A DNA stretch of 64,000 bases, taken from Tractidigestivibacter sp050946515 (GTDB taxonomy: Bacteria > Actinomycetota > Coriobacteriia > Coriobacteriales > Atopobiaceae). Numbering within the stretch: the first letter of the stretch is position 1; every line of letters starts with the position of its first letter. A program made the position numbers and the translations under genes. Location of the stretch: NCBI RefSeq assembly GCF_050946515.1, contig NZ_JBMNUX010000005.1:62001-126000 (forward strand). The letters run 5' to 3'. Below the pieces are notes generated by a model that did no database searches, was not told the origin of the DNA, and saw only the letters and a program-made list of their open reading frames with translations. Shown one piece after another: positions 52,647 to 60,668 of the stretch.

Positions 52647-53519
52647 CTACCCCTCGTAAACGCCGCGCAGAGAGTACCATCCGTCCTGCTCGCCCACGTG
52701 AAGCGGAACTTCGAAGAGGTTGGAAAGGACCTCGTCGCGAAGGATCTCCTCCTTGGGGCCATCGGCAAAGATGGCAGCGCTCTTTATGAGCATGACTCGC
52801 TTGATTGCGGGGATGATGTCCTCGGGATAGTGCGTCACCAGAATGACCGAGCGGCCCTCTGCGGCAAGCGTGCTCATGGTCTCGCGCACGTGATACATCC
52901 CCTCGGGGTCGAGCCCCGTGCAAGGCTCGTCAAAGACGAGCACCTGCGGGTCGCGGATGAGCTCACGCGCCACCAGCACGCGGCGCACCTGCCCGGTCGA
53001 AAGGGTCATGATGTCACGTTTCGCAAGGTCGGCAATGCCAAGCCGGTCGAGCGCGTCAAGCGCCGACGCCTTGTCCGAATCGGTTATCCGCACGCCCATC
53101 GGAAGGCCGAGCGTGCCATAAAGGCCGCCAATCACAATCTGCAAGACGGGCAGGTGGACGCGCACCTGGTCGTGCATCGTGGAGCTCACGACGCCCATGG
53201 TCTGGCGCACGTCGCGCAAGAGCGGGCGCGCCTGGCCGCGAAAGAGCACGGCCGGCGTCTCGTGCCAAAGGGGCTGCACCTCGCGCGTCAGCAGCTGGAT
53301 GAAGGTCGACTTGCCAGCGCCGTTAGGACCGAGCAGCGCCACGTGCTCACCCTCCGCCAGAGAGAAGTCGTCTACATGCAGAATCGTCTTCCCCGCGCGC
53401 ACGACCGTTGCGTCGTGAATCTTAAAAAGCGGCACAGCAGGAGCGTCAGGGGCTCCGTTCGCGGCGGGGACCTCGATTTGCTTGGCACGGTTCTTCTCGG
53501 CGCTTGAGTCTTGCTGCAT
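52647..53519 (-). CDS. Stand-alone ABC ATPase (YlmA/ModF-like)
   Basis: 290 residues, single ATPase domain: LGPNGAGKST, Q-loop region, signature TLSTGQVRR, Walker B VLVFDEPCTGLD, switch VTHYPED. The N-terminal 30 residues are a charged extension. No permease gene is adjacent, so it may serve a transporter encoded elsewhere or act in regulation. ATG at 53519 follows TAGAGG. First gene of a pair with rsmJ. Confidence 0.88.
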   Translation of the reverse strand: MQQDSSAEKNRAKQIEVPAANGAPDAPAVPLFKIHDATVVRAGKTILHVDDFSLAEGEHVALLGPNGAGKSTFIQLLTREVQPLWHETPAVLFRGQARPLLRDVRQTMGVVSSTMHDQVRVHLPVLQIVIGGLYGTLGLPMGVRITDSDKASALDALDRLGIADLAKRDIMTLSTGQVRRVLVARELIRDPQVLVFDEPCTGLDPEGMYHVRETMSTLAAEGRSVILVTHYPEDIIPAIKRVMLIKSAAIFADGPKEEILRDEVLSNLFEVPLHVGEQDGWYSLRGVYEG

Positions 53520-53691
53520 GATTCGCCTCTAGCTTCCACCTGTGGATGTATTTAAAAAGAAAAGTAGCGCGCGCCAACAAGCGCGTGAAGTCCTACTATA
53601 AGAAAATCAACTTCGGCTCGCCAAACCGTCGACGTGCCGAAACATCCCATGTCAAAAACACGGCGCAGCAGCGCGGTTAGGGGGACTTTTC

Positions 53692-54912
53692 ATGGCAGAC
53701 ATGCTCACCCTCGAGGCCTTTGAGGAGGCATCCGAGAAAGTTAAGGAAGTCACGCTCGAGACAAAGCTGGTCGAGAGCCCGTACTTCTCGGAGGTCTCCG
53801 GCAACCGCGTGTGGCTGAAGCCCGAGAACCTGCAGCGCACTGGCGCCTACAAGCTGCGCGGCGCCTACTACAAGATCTCGAAGATGAGCCGCGAGGACCT
53901 CGACCGCGGCGTCATCACTGCTTCCGCTGGCAACCACGCGCAGGGCGTGGCCTATGCAGCAACGCACGCCGGAGCGCGCTCCGTCGTCGTGATGCCCACC
54001 ACCACGCCGCTCATCAAAGTCGAGCGCACCAAGGGCTACGGCGCCGAGGTCATCCTCTACGGCGACGTCTTCGACGACGCCAAGGAGCGCGCCGTCGAGC
54101 TGGCCGAGGAGCAGGGCCTCACCTACATCCCGCCCTTCAACGACACCACCGTGGCAACCGGCCAGGGCACCATCGCCATGGAGATCGTGCAGGAGCTGCC
54201 ACTTGTTGACACCATCCTTGTCCCCGTGGGCGGTGGCGGCCTTGCCTGCGGCGTCTCCACCTTCGCCAAGCTCTACAACCCCAAGATTCGCGTCGTGGGC
54301 GTCGAGCCCTCTGGCGCAGCAAGCCTCACCGCCGCGCTTGAGGCCGGCCACACCGTCAAGATCCCCACGGCCAACACCATCGCCGACGGCACCGCCGTGC
54401 TCGAGATCGGGGACAAGGTCTTCCCGTACCTGCAGCAGAACCTCGACGACGTGATCTTGGTGGACGACGACGAGCTGGTCGTCTCCTTCCTCGACATGGT
54501 CGAGAACCACAAGATGATCGTCGAGAACTCAGGGCTCCTCACAGTGGCCGCGCTCAAGCACCTTCCCGCCGAGAACAAGCGCGTGGTCTCAATCCTCTCC
54601 GGCGGCAACATGGACGTCATCACCATGTCCACGGTCGTGCAGCACGGCCTTGTCCAGCGCGGCCGCATCTTCACGGTGAGCGTCATGCTCCCCGACCGCC
54701 CTGGCATGCTCGTGAAGGTCGCGAGCGTCATCGCCGAGCAGAGTGGCAACGTGATCAAGCTGGAGCACAACCAGTTTGTGTCCGTGAACCGCAACGCCGC
54801 CGTGGAGCTGCGCGTAACCATCGAGGCATACGGAGAGGATCACAAGCAGCAGATTGTCCAGGCCCTGCGCGACGCTGGCTTCAAGCCCGAGATCGTGCTG
54901 ACCTCGCTGTAG
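53692..54912 (+). CDS. ilvA: Threonine ammonia-lyase with C-terminal ACT domain
   Basis: 406-residue PLP enzyme converting threonine to 2-oxobutyrate, the entry to isoleucine. PLP Lys 54 in RTGAYKLRG; phosphate loop VPVGGGGLACG; SAGNHAQGVA. One ACT domain at the C-terminus (FTVSVMLPDRPGMLVKVASVIAEQSGNVI). This length is the short form seen in many Actinobacteria and Firmicutes, between catabolic TdcB and long IlvA. ATG at 53692 follows TTAGGGGG. With ilvD and ilvB 6 kb downstream it supports branched-chain amino acid synthesis. Confidence 0.93.
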   Translation: MADMLTLEAFEEASEKVKEVTLETKLVESPYFSEVSGNRVWLKPENLQRTGAYKLRGAYYKISKMSREDLDRGVITASAGNHAQGVAYAATHAGARSVVVMPTTTPLIKVERTKGYGAEVILYGDVFDDAKERAVELAEEQGLTYIPPFNDTTVATGQGTIAMEIVQELPLVDTILVPVGGGGLACGVSTFAKLYNPKIRVVGVEPSGAASLTAALEAGHTVKIPTANTIADGTAVLEIGDKVFPYLQQNLDDVILVDDDELVVSFLDMVENHKMIVENSGLLTVAALKHLPAENKRVVSILSGGNMDVITMSTVVQHGLVQRGRIFTVSVMLPDRPGMLVKVASVIAEQSGNVIKLEHNQFVSVNRNAAVELRVTIEAYGEDHKQQIVQALRDAGFKPEIVLTSL

Positions 54913-54943
54913 CGAGCGCGGCCGAGCGTAGAGCGCGCAAGCA

Positions 54944-55909
54944 TTACTGTGCGTGCTCCCAGCCAACCGAGGGCGCAAGCGAGAAGGCCAGCGTGTACTG
55001 GTTGATCGTCGGCGACACATGCGAGAAGAACACGCGCGCGTCCAGCGGGCTCACGAGCTCCTCGCGGACGTGCCCGTCATAGGCGTCAACAACGACGCCG
55101 AGCTGCTGCCCCCGCCTGACGCGCTGCCCCACGCGGACGCTCCGCACGAAGAACCCTCCGGCCTCTTTCGTCCGCACGCGAACGAGGTCGCCATCCGAGA
55201 TATGCAGCGAGTGAAAGCCGCCCGCTGCCGCCGCATCGAGTACGCCGCGCGCCGCAAGAAAGCGCAGGATGTTGTCCTGCACCGTCGCGGCGACCTCAAC
55301 ATCCAGCCCGCCCATGTCGCGCGAGTAGACCGAGAACGCGCGCGTCTCCCATACCTGCCAGTTGTAGTTGAGCGTGGTGGTGTCAAAGGAGCTCGGCTCG
55401 TGCACGAGCACGTAGGGGAAGCCAAAGTCGTCTGCCATGGCAATCGCCTCGTCAGAGAGCTCGTTGGCCCGCGTGATTCGCACGTGAGGCGTGAAGTCTC
55501 CCGACAGGTAGTAGCTACAGAGTTGGATGCCGTAGGCGTAAGGGCTCACCGCCGCAAAGAGCCCAGCCGCAATGCGCTGCGTCGTCTCCCCTAGGTTGTA
55601 GCCTGGGAACATGCGGTTGATGTCCGTGTGGTCCACGGGCCAGAAGCGCTCCGCCACGTTCATCGAGAACGGGTTGACCGACGGCACCACCAGCACGCGC
55701 TTGTCGGCGTTCGTGATGCCGGCCGCCTCCATGTCCTGCAGGCGTCGCACGAGCTCGGCGCAGATGAAGTTCTGCTCGTACTCGTTGCCGCGCATGGCGC
55801 CGACAATGGCCACGCACGGCTCGGCGTCCGGGTTGCCGAACTCAAAGCCCCTGATGGAGAGGGTCTCGCGATAGGGAGTGTCCAGCGAGTAGAGCGTCAG
55901 TCGCCTCAT
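54944..55909 (-). CDS. Aspartoacylase/AstE-like M14 protein with altered metal ligands
   Basis: 321 residues of the succinylglutamate-desuccinylase/aspartoacylase family. It retains the substrate-binding DINRMFPG motif, but the zinc motif HGxE is RGNE (R40-G-N-E43) and the later His position appears as Cys 131 (QLCSYY where the paralogue has DIHASN). The catalytic zinc site is therefore changed; the protein may be inactive, use another metal, or act as a partner of the adjacent active-looking paralogue. ATG at 55909 overlaps that gene by 4 bp (ATGA). Last gene of a five-gene operon with ATP-grasp and transglutaminase proteins. Confidence 0.8.
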   Translation of the reverse strand: MRRLTLYSLDTPYRETLSIRGFEFGNPDAEPCVAIVGAMRGNEYEQNFICAELVRRLQDMEAAGITNADKRVLVVPSVNPFSMNVAERFWPVDHTDINRMFPGYNLGETTQRIAAGLFAAVSPYAYGIQLCSYYLSGDFTPHVRITRANELSDEAIAMADDFGFPYVLVHEPSSFDTTTLNYNWQVWETRAFSVYSRDMGGLDVEVAATVQDNILRFLAARGVLDAAAAGGFHSLHISDGDLVRVRTKEAGGFFVRSVRVGQRVRRGQQLGVVVDAYDGHVREELVSPLDARVFFSHVSPTINQYTLAFSLAPSVGWEHAQ

Positions 55910-56883
55910 TGCGTGTCGCCTCCATCATTCAGGATTCGCGCGAGCAGGGACCCCGGATAGACCACGGGGTACTCGCGCAGCGTGAAGAGCAGACCCGACT
56001 CGGGGGCTATAACGCGCTGGACAACCTCGCCTTTGGAGGCGCTGGCGACCACTCCGATGAGCTGGCCCTTCTCCACATGCGAGCCATGCTCCACCTCGGG
56101 CAAAAAGATGCCGCCGCTCTCTGCGTTCAGGTACGATACCGCGCCGTCATGGGAGACGATGGGCTCGGGGCTCGCCTCCGCAGACCCGCCCCACGCGCCA
56201 AAATGCGCGGCCAGACGGAGAACGCCCTGCGTCAGCCTTTCGCCATAGGAGCGCGTTATGCGCATGCCCACGCCCGTCTCGACCACGAGCGTTGGCGTCC
56301 GGCGCTCGTTCAGGGCGTAGGCGAAGGTGGATTCCAGCACCGTCGCCGACGCGTGAACCCACACGAGGTCAACGTTCAAGAGCGGCGCCAGCGGCAGCAG
56401 GACATCTGCGGAGCGCTCGTTGATGCGCACCTGCGGCATCTCTCGAAGGAAAATGTTCGACGCGTGAATGTCCACCACGGCGTCGGCGCCCTCGACGTCT
56501 GCTGTCACCGCCGCGGCGAGCGTCTCCGTAAGGTCGCCCGCGGGGTCTCCCGGAAATGTCCGGTTGAGGTCGATGTCGAACATGGGCACGCCGCGCTCAA
56601 TGCAGTTGATGCCAAGCGGATTCACCGCGGGAAAGATGTCAATCGTGCCCCAGAGCAGGTTTCGCCTCTCCTCCAGGAGCTTGCCCAGGCGGTAGGCCAC
56701 GTACTGACCTTCGAGCTCGTCGCCATGAATGCCTGTGACCACCACGATTCGCGGTCTGTGACCGTCGGCCGGCGGCGTGGCGGAGAAGGGCGCTGGGGCC
56801 GTTCCCTCGATGCGATGCTTCTTGATAACCAGCCGTTCTCCAACGGGAAGCTCCGCCGAGAAGACCGTCTCAATCCGCGCCAA
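55906..56883 (-). CDS. Aspartoacylase/AstE-like M14 metallohydrolase
   Basis: 325 residues. Zinc ligands are intact: H53 and E56 in GIHGDELEG, H140 in DIHASN; substrate Arg in DIDLNRTFPGD; a C-terminal beta-rich module (SGGIFLPEVEHGSHVEKGQLIGVV) as in AstE. Such enzymes release acyl groups from N-acyl amino acids or peptides. TTG at 56883 is chosen because GGAGGGGG precedes it; this overlaps the upstream transglutaminase-like gene by 14 bp. Its place in an ATP-grasp peptide-ligase operon suggests it trims or deprotects the product. Confidence 0.82.
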   Translation of the reverse strand: MARIETVFSAELPVGERLVIKKHRIEGTAPAPFSATPPADGHRPRIVVVTGIHGDELEGQYVAYRLGKLLEERRNLLWGTIDIFPAVNPLGINCIERGVPMFDIDLNRTFPGDPAGDLTETLAAAVTADVEGADAVVDIHASNIFLREMPQVRINERSADVLLPLAPLLNVDLVWVHASATVLESTFAYALNERRTPTLVVETGVGMRITRSYGERLTQGVLRLAAHFGAWGGSAEASPEPIVSHDGAVSYLNAESGGIFLPEVEHGSHVEKGQLIGVVASASKGEVVQRVIAPESGLLFTLREYPVVYPGSLLARILNDGGDTQ

Positions 56884-57709
56884 GGTCGACGCCCCCTCCC
56901 TGCTCCTCGAACGCCTCGTCGCGCACCGTGACCCTGACCGTCTGCGTCTGCTGGACGCAGCCGCGAAACACGCCGCGCTCGATTGAGCAGTCGTCAAAGT
57001 CTCGACCGTAGCTCATCACGATGTAGTCATCTCCAGCCTCACGACCGTTCGTGGGGTCAAGTCCGCGCCAGTGCTTGCCGTCGAAGACCTCCACCCAAGC
57101 GTGCGTAGCGCCCTCTCCGAGAAGGAACCCGCTCGCATAGCGCGCCGGAATCCCCGCATAGCGACAGAGCGCGAGCAGGATGTGCGTGTAGTCCTGGCAG
57201 ACTCCGCTACCCTTCGCGAGCGCTTCGCCAGCCGTCGTGGCCACGTCGGTCGATCCGGGCACGTACGACATGCGCTCTCCCACGGCCTTGCATAGGGCGA
57301 CGGCGCGCTCGTAGGCGCTCGCGCCGCCCATCGACACCAGCACATCGGCGGCAAACTGGCGAATTGCGAGGTCCGGTTTAGTCAGCGCGCTCTCATGAGA
57401 GAAGAGCGGGCTTTCGGGACCGTCCTTCCAGGGAGAATCTCCCAGGCGCGCCTCCTCGTCCACCAAGACGACGCCCGAGACGAAGAAGGAGAACAGGTCA
57501 TGCTTCTGCGGGATCCGCCCAGAGAGCAGGATGTTTCCAAACCCGTCGACCTGACGCACGAGCGCGGTCGAGGGAGAGGTCGTGACGTTGCTGTCCATCA
57601 CCGTCTGCCGCGCAGAGCTTCTTGGCAGGCAGCGCAGGACGAAGTCGTGGTCGTACACCGAGCCCGACAGCCGCAGGATCGTCTCAAAATAGAACCCAAG
57701 AGCCCTCAT
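56870..57709 (-). CDS. Transglutaminase-like cysteine protease-fold protein
   Basis: 279 residues: N-terminal beta domain (residues 1-110) and transglutaminase-like core with catalytic triad Cys 171 in SGVCQDYTH, His in THAWVEVF and Asp in GLDPTNG. Bacterial members act as peptidases or amide-forming/cleaving enzymes. In other bacteria this subtype travels with circularly permuted ATP-grasp and alpha-E proteins, as here. ATG at 57709 lies 9 bp after the alpha-E stop. Cytosolic; no signal peptide. Confidence 0.9.
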   Translation of the reverse strand: MRALGFYFETILRLSGSVYDHDFVLRCLPRSSARQTVMDSNVTTSPSTALVRQVDGFGNILLSGRIPQKHDLFSFFVSGVVLVDEEARLGDSPWKDGPESPLFSHESALTKPDLAIRQFAADVLVSMGGASAYERAVALCKAVGERMSYVPGSTDVATTAGEALAKGSGVCQDYTHILLALCRYAGIPARYASGFLLGEGATHAWVEVFDGKHWRGLDPTNGREAGDDYIVMSYGRDFDDCSIERGVFRGCVQQTQTVRVTVRDEAFEEQGGGVDLGAD

Positions 57710-57718
57710 GCGGCCTCC

Positions 57719-58402
57719 CTAGTAGATGTGGGCAAGATTGACGAGAAGCTCGCCCAGCTGCTCGTAGGTTACCCCATCAGGGAAGCCCGGGCTGTACACG
57801 AGGTCGACGACCGCTTTGAGACGCTGGTTGTCAAATGGCATGCCAGAGCGAGAGCTGCGAACGGCCAGGAGGTGAACTTCATAGGGAAGCGCCTCAAGCT
57901 TGTAGCCAAGTCGCGCGTAGAGGTCGATGCGCTCGAGCGAGATGCCGCTCTTGATGATGTTGCGCGCCGCCCCGTCAGAGACGTAGTCGTCCACGCAGCC
58001 CCTGAAGGCCATGATATTGTCGATGGTCGTCTGCAGGTCGAGAAGCGGCTCCTTCCCGCCCTCGGCGGCGTAGAGAGAGTCGTAGGCCATCTGCACGTAC
58101 GAGACCGTCTCGGTCCCTAGGATGTCGCGAAGGTGGACGGCATTGTCGTAAGCGGCTCCAATGGAGTGCGCGAGCGACGCGGGATTCTCGACATCGAAGA
58201 GGCAATCATGGAAGAACTCGATGGGGTCATCGGTCTTCTCGTCGAAGCCAAGCTCCTCGAGCTGTCCCTTCCAGTTGCCCTCGGTAGAGTCGAGCGCCTT
58301 GTCGTAGGTGGAAACGATGAAGCGCTCCGTTGTAAAGGCGCGCTCGATGTAGCGGCCAAGCCAAAGCAAGCGGTCCGCCCTTCCTAGTGATAGAGAACCC
58401 AT
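57719..58402 (-). CDS. Alpha-E domain protein
   Basis: 227 residues, nearly all helical, with the family start SLGRADRLLWLGRYIERAFTTERFI. It is shorter than typical alpha-E proteins (about 310). Alpha-E proteins have no known catalytic residues and accompany circularly permuted ATP-grasp enzymes, probably as a substrate or complex scaffold. ATG at 58402 overlaps the ATP-grasp gene by 19 bp. Confidence 0.88.
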   Translation of the reverse strand: MGSLSLGRADRLLWLGRYIERAFTTERFIVSTYDKALDSTEGNWKGQLEELGFDEKTDDPIEFFHDCLFDVENPASLAHSIGAAYDNAVHLRDILGTETVSYVQMAYDSLYAAEGGKEPLLDLQTTIDNIMAFRGCVDDYVSDGAARNIIKSGISLERIDLYARLGYKLEALPYEVHLLAVRSSRSGMPFDNQRLKAVVDLVYSPGFPDGVTYEQLGELLVNLAHIY

Positions 58403-59703
58403 GTGTCCTTAAAGCCTCCTCCCTGAGACGAGTTGACGATGGCCGACCCCTCCTCGACGGCATAGCGCGTGAGCCCGCTCGGCCACACGGTAGTGGTTTC
58501 GCCGGAGAGCACGAATGCGCGCAAGTCAGCTTTACGCGGTTGGATGCGACCGTCGATAACGGTCGGAAGGCAGAGGAAGTCAACGACCTCCTGAGCAATG
58601 AAGCGGCGCGGCTCCTCCGCAATCTTCCGCTTGAGCTTTGCCAGCTCGAGCGGGGCAAGCGACGAGCCGAACACCACCCCATAGCCTCCCGCCTCGGCGA
58701 CGTCCTTGATCACAAGGGTGTCGGCGTGGTCCTGCACATAGGCCATGTCTTCTGGATAGATGGGCAGGTAGGTGGGCGCGTTCTTGAGGATGGGCTCCTC
58801 TCCCAGGTAGTACTTGATGAGCTTCGGAACAAAGTAGTATGTGCCTTTGTCGTCCGCGGCTCCGTTGCCTGGCGCATTGATGATGGCGACGTTGCCCGCG
58901 CGATAGGCCACCATGAGGTTGGGCACGCCGATAAGGCTCTCCGCGTTGAAGCACAGGGGGTCGAGAAACTCGTCGGAGATTCGCCGATAGACCGCGCCCA
59001 CGAGCGAGGAGCTCGCGCCACTGCGATAGTAGAGATGGGCGTTTTCTACATAGAGGTCGCCCGGCTCCGCGAGCACGGCGCCCGCCTGCTCGGCAAGGTA
59101 GGCATGCTCGAAATAGGCCGAGTTGTAGCGACCCGGCGTAAGCACCACGTTAATGCCACCGGTGTTCACGTTGTCCATCACGGCGCGCAGGCGCTTTCCA
59201 TAGTCGCGATTGTCGACGAGTGGCATGGTGCGGAAGGTCTTGGCATCGCAGCGCCGGCAGAGCGAGCGGGCGATGAGCGGGTAGCTCGCCCCAGAGGGAA
59301 TGCGAAGGTTGTCCTCGAGGATGTACCATTCTCCTCCCTCGGCCTCCACCAAGTCGATGCCCGATATGTGGCTGTAGATGCCCTTGGGCGGCGTGATGCC
59401 CTCGCATTCTGGCAGGTAGCCCGAAGAAGAGAAGGCAAATTCCTCGGGAATGACGCCGTCATGTATCGCGTTCTTCTCGCCATAGAGATCGCGCAGGTAG
59501 GCGTTCAGCGCATCCACGCGCTGAACGAGGCCGCGAGACAGCGCATCCCACGCTGATGCAGAGATGATGCGTGGGATGGGGTCGAAAGGAAAAAGACGCT
59601 CCTTGAATTCCCCATTCTTGTATAGACCGAATTTGACCCCATAGCGTGCAAGCTGCTGGTTGATCTTGGAAGTATGGGTCACGAGTTCATCATAGGCAGG
59701 CAT
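58384..59703 (-). CDS. Circularly permuted ATP-grasp protein (putative peptide ligase)
   Basis: 439 residues of the cpATP-grasp (DUF404/DUF407) family: RLFPFDPIPRIISASAWD, YLRDLYGEKNAIHDGVIP, GIDLVEAEGGEWYILEDNLRIPSGASYP, NVVLTPGRYNSAYFEHAYLA, NAPGNGAADDKGTYYFVPKLI, LVIKDVAEAGGYGV. Acidic and basic ATP-grasp residues are in place, so it should be active. The family is predicted to make short peptides or peptide tags by ATP-dependent amide bond formation; the substrate is unknown. ATG at 59703 follows GGAGGGGG. First gene of the five-gene operon. Confidence 0.9.
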   Translation of the reverse strand: MPAYDELVTHTSKINQQLARYGVKFGLYKNGEFKERLFPFDPIPRIISASAWDALSRGLVQRVDALNAYLRDLYGEKNAIHDGVIPEEFAFSSSGYLPECEGITPPKGIYSHISGIDLVEAEGGEWYILEDNLRIPSGASYPLIARSLCRRCDAKTFRTMPLVDNRDYGKRLRAVMDNVNTGGINVVLTPGRYNSAYFEHAYLAEQAGAVLAEPGDLYVENAHLYYRSGASSSLVGAVYRRISDEFLDPLCFNAESLIGVPNLMVAYRAGNVAIINAPGNGAADDKGTYYFVPKLIKYYLGEEPILKNAPTYLPIYPEDMAYVQDHADTLVIKDVAEAGGYGVVFGSSLAPLELAKLKRKIAEEPRRFIAQEVVDFLCLPTVIDGRIQPRKADLRAFVLSGETTTVWPSGLTRYAVEEGSAIVNSSQGGGFKDTWVLYH

Positions 59704-59939
59704 GGGCACCCCCTCCCCCTTGGTATCCTGAGTGCGCGCCAAATAGCAAGTAAATCGTTGCATGCGCTGGTTTCGCGACCGTATGCAATAAATTGCAGCA
59801 CGATGACCGGGCGTTTCGAAGCCGTTTCTAAACGCGCAAGAATTTGGTTTGAGACCGCGCTGCCGATGCCCGTACGACGAGGCCGTAGCAACCGAAAAGC
59901 CCCCAAGGTCAGGTCCTGCGATCAGGCGGCCAGGCCAGT

Positions 59940-60032
59940 CCCACACAACAGAGTTGCGCCCCCACACAACGGCGGCCTGCCCCGCACAACGGCGGCCTGC
60001 CCCACACAACGGGCTCCTGCCCCACACAACGG
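59940..60032 (+). repeat. 20-bp tandem repeats of CCCACACAACGG type
   Basis: Units at 59961, 59981, 60001 and 60021 have an exact 20-bp period: CCCACACAACGG plus 8 bp such as CGGCCTGC. A diverged copy sits at 59940. It is the ordered version of the scattered motif at 16.7-17.1 kb. Confidence 0.85.
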
Positions 60033-60037
60033 AGCAC

Positions 60038-60282
60038 TGCCAAGTTGCGCGAGTTTTGCGACATCAGAAGTCGCCTAAGCTGGCAGGCCGGGCATCAGAG
60101 GTCGCAGAACTTGGCAAAACGGGCATCAGAGGTCGCGCAACTTGGCAAGCCTCAGCATCAGAAGTCGCGGAACCTGGCAGCGGCAGCACGATCCCCAATG
60201 CGTGAGCATCAGAACTCGCGGAACCTGGCAGCGGCAGCACGATTCCCGTTGCGTAAGCATCAGAGGTCGCGCAACCTGGCAT
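60038..60282 (-). repeat. Third array of the 31-bp repeat family (inverted orientation)
   Basis: TGCCAAGTTGCGCGAG (60038) opens an imperfect hairpin with 60067-60084. Inverted units of the form GCATCAGAGGTCGCGCAACT + TGGCA then start at 60092, 60123, 60155, 60206 and 60257. The first spacings are 31-32 bp; the last two are stretched to 51 bp by GCGGCAGCACGATTCCC-like inserts. Confidence 0.82.
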
Positions 60283-60466
60283 CACGCACGCGCCCACCGA
60301 GCGCCCGTCTGCAGCCGTCTGCAAATAACCTGAAGTTACAGACTGAATAACGAGGGTGTATTGACTAGAAATGCGTGTACAATCTTTCAGCAACAAATGC
60401 ATAGCCGAGCAAATGCGATGACAGGATGAGTACAGACCGCGCCATCCCACAGAAAGCGGATGAACC

Positions 60467-60555
60467 ATGAGAACCCGCGGTGGGCGGTCCGGAAAGGTCC
60501 TCGAGCTGCTCAGGTTAACGCGCTTCTCGCCTCGGACACCACCAAAGGCGAGAAG
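60467..60555 (+). promoter_or_regulatory. Possible ilvD leader: Leu/Val-rich mini-ORF start and hairpin
   Basis: An ORF from ATG 60467 has the run V-L-E-L-L-R-L at codons 11-17 (60497-60517), immediately before a perfect 10-bp hairpin CTTCTCGCCT / AGGCGAGAAG (60523-60532, 60546-60555). This recalls branched-chain amino acid attenuation. Against it: the frame runs 72 codons into ilvD, the ribosome binding site is weak, and the hairpin has no T-tract. Confidence 0.3.
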
Positions 60556-60668
60556 AGTCATTACCCCGAGCCGGTACCCACCGTTACGGGCATCACACGA
60601 GGGCTCCGATTTCCAATCTCACTATCCTCGCATTTCTCGAACGCAAGACAGGAAAGCGAGAGGTGATC

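Larger units (their letters stand above)
59704..60668. other. 965-bp intergenic region: repeats, then the ilvD upstream region
   Basis: 59704-59930 is the upstream side of the ATP-grasp operon with nothing recognised. 59940-60282 holds the two repeat families seen at 16.5 kb. From about 60300 to 60668 lies the probable ilvDB leader with a hairpin. No real gene is seen. Confidence 0.75.

Noticed and set aside
59674..60350. Several ORFs of 60-134 residues through the second repeat field
   Set aside because: Same repeat-derived peptides in more than one frame; no start signals.
60361..60383. TTGACT and TACAAT as the ilvD promoter
   Set aside because: The spacing is only 11 bp, too short for a sigma-70-type promoter; neither box has a suitable partner at 16-18 bp.
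60460..60668. T-box riboswitch upstream of ilvD
   Set aside because: I could not find the conserved T-box sequence or a T-tailed terminator; GGTACC-like bases near 60570 lack the flanking consensus.
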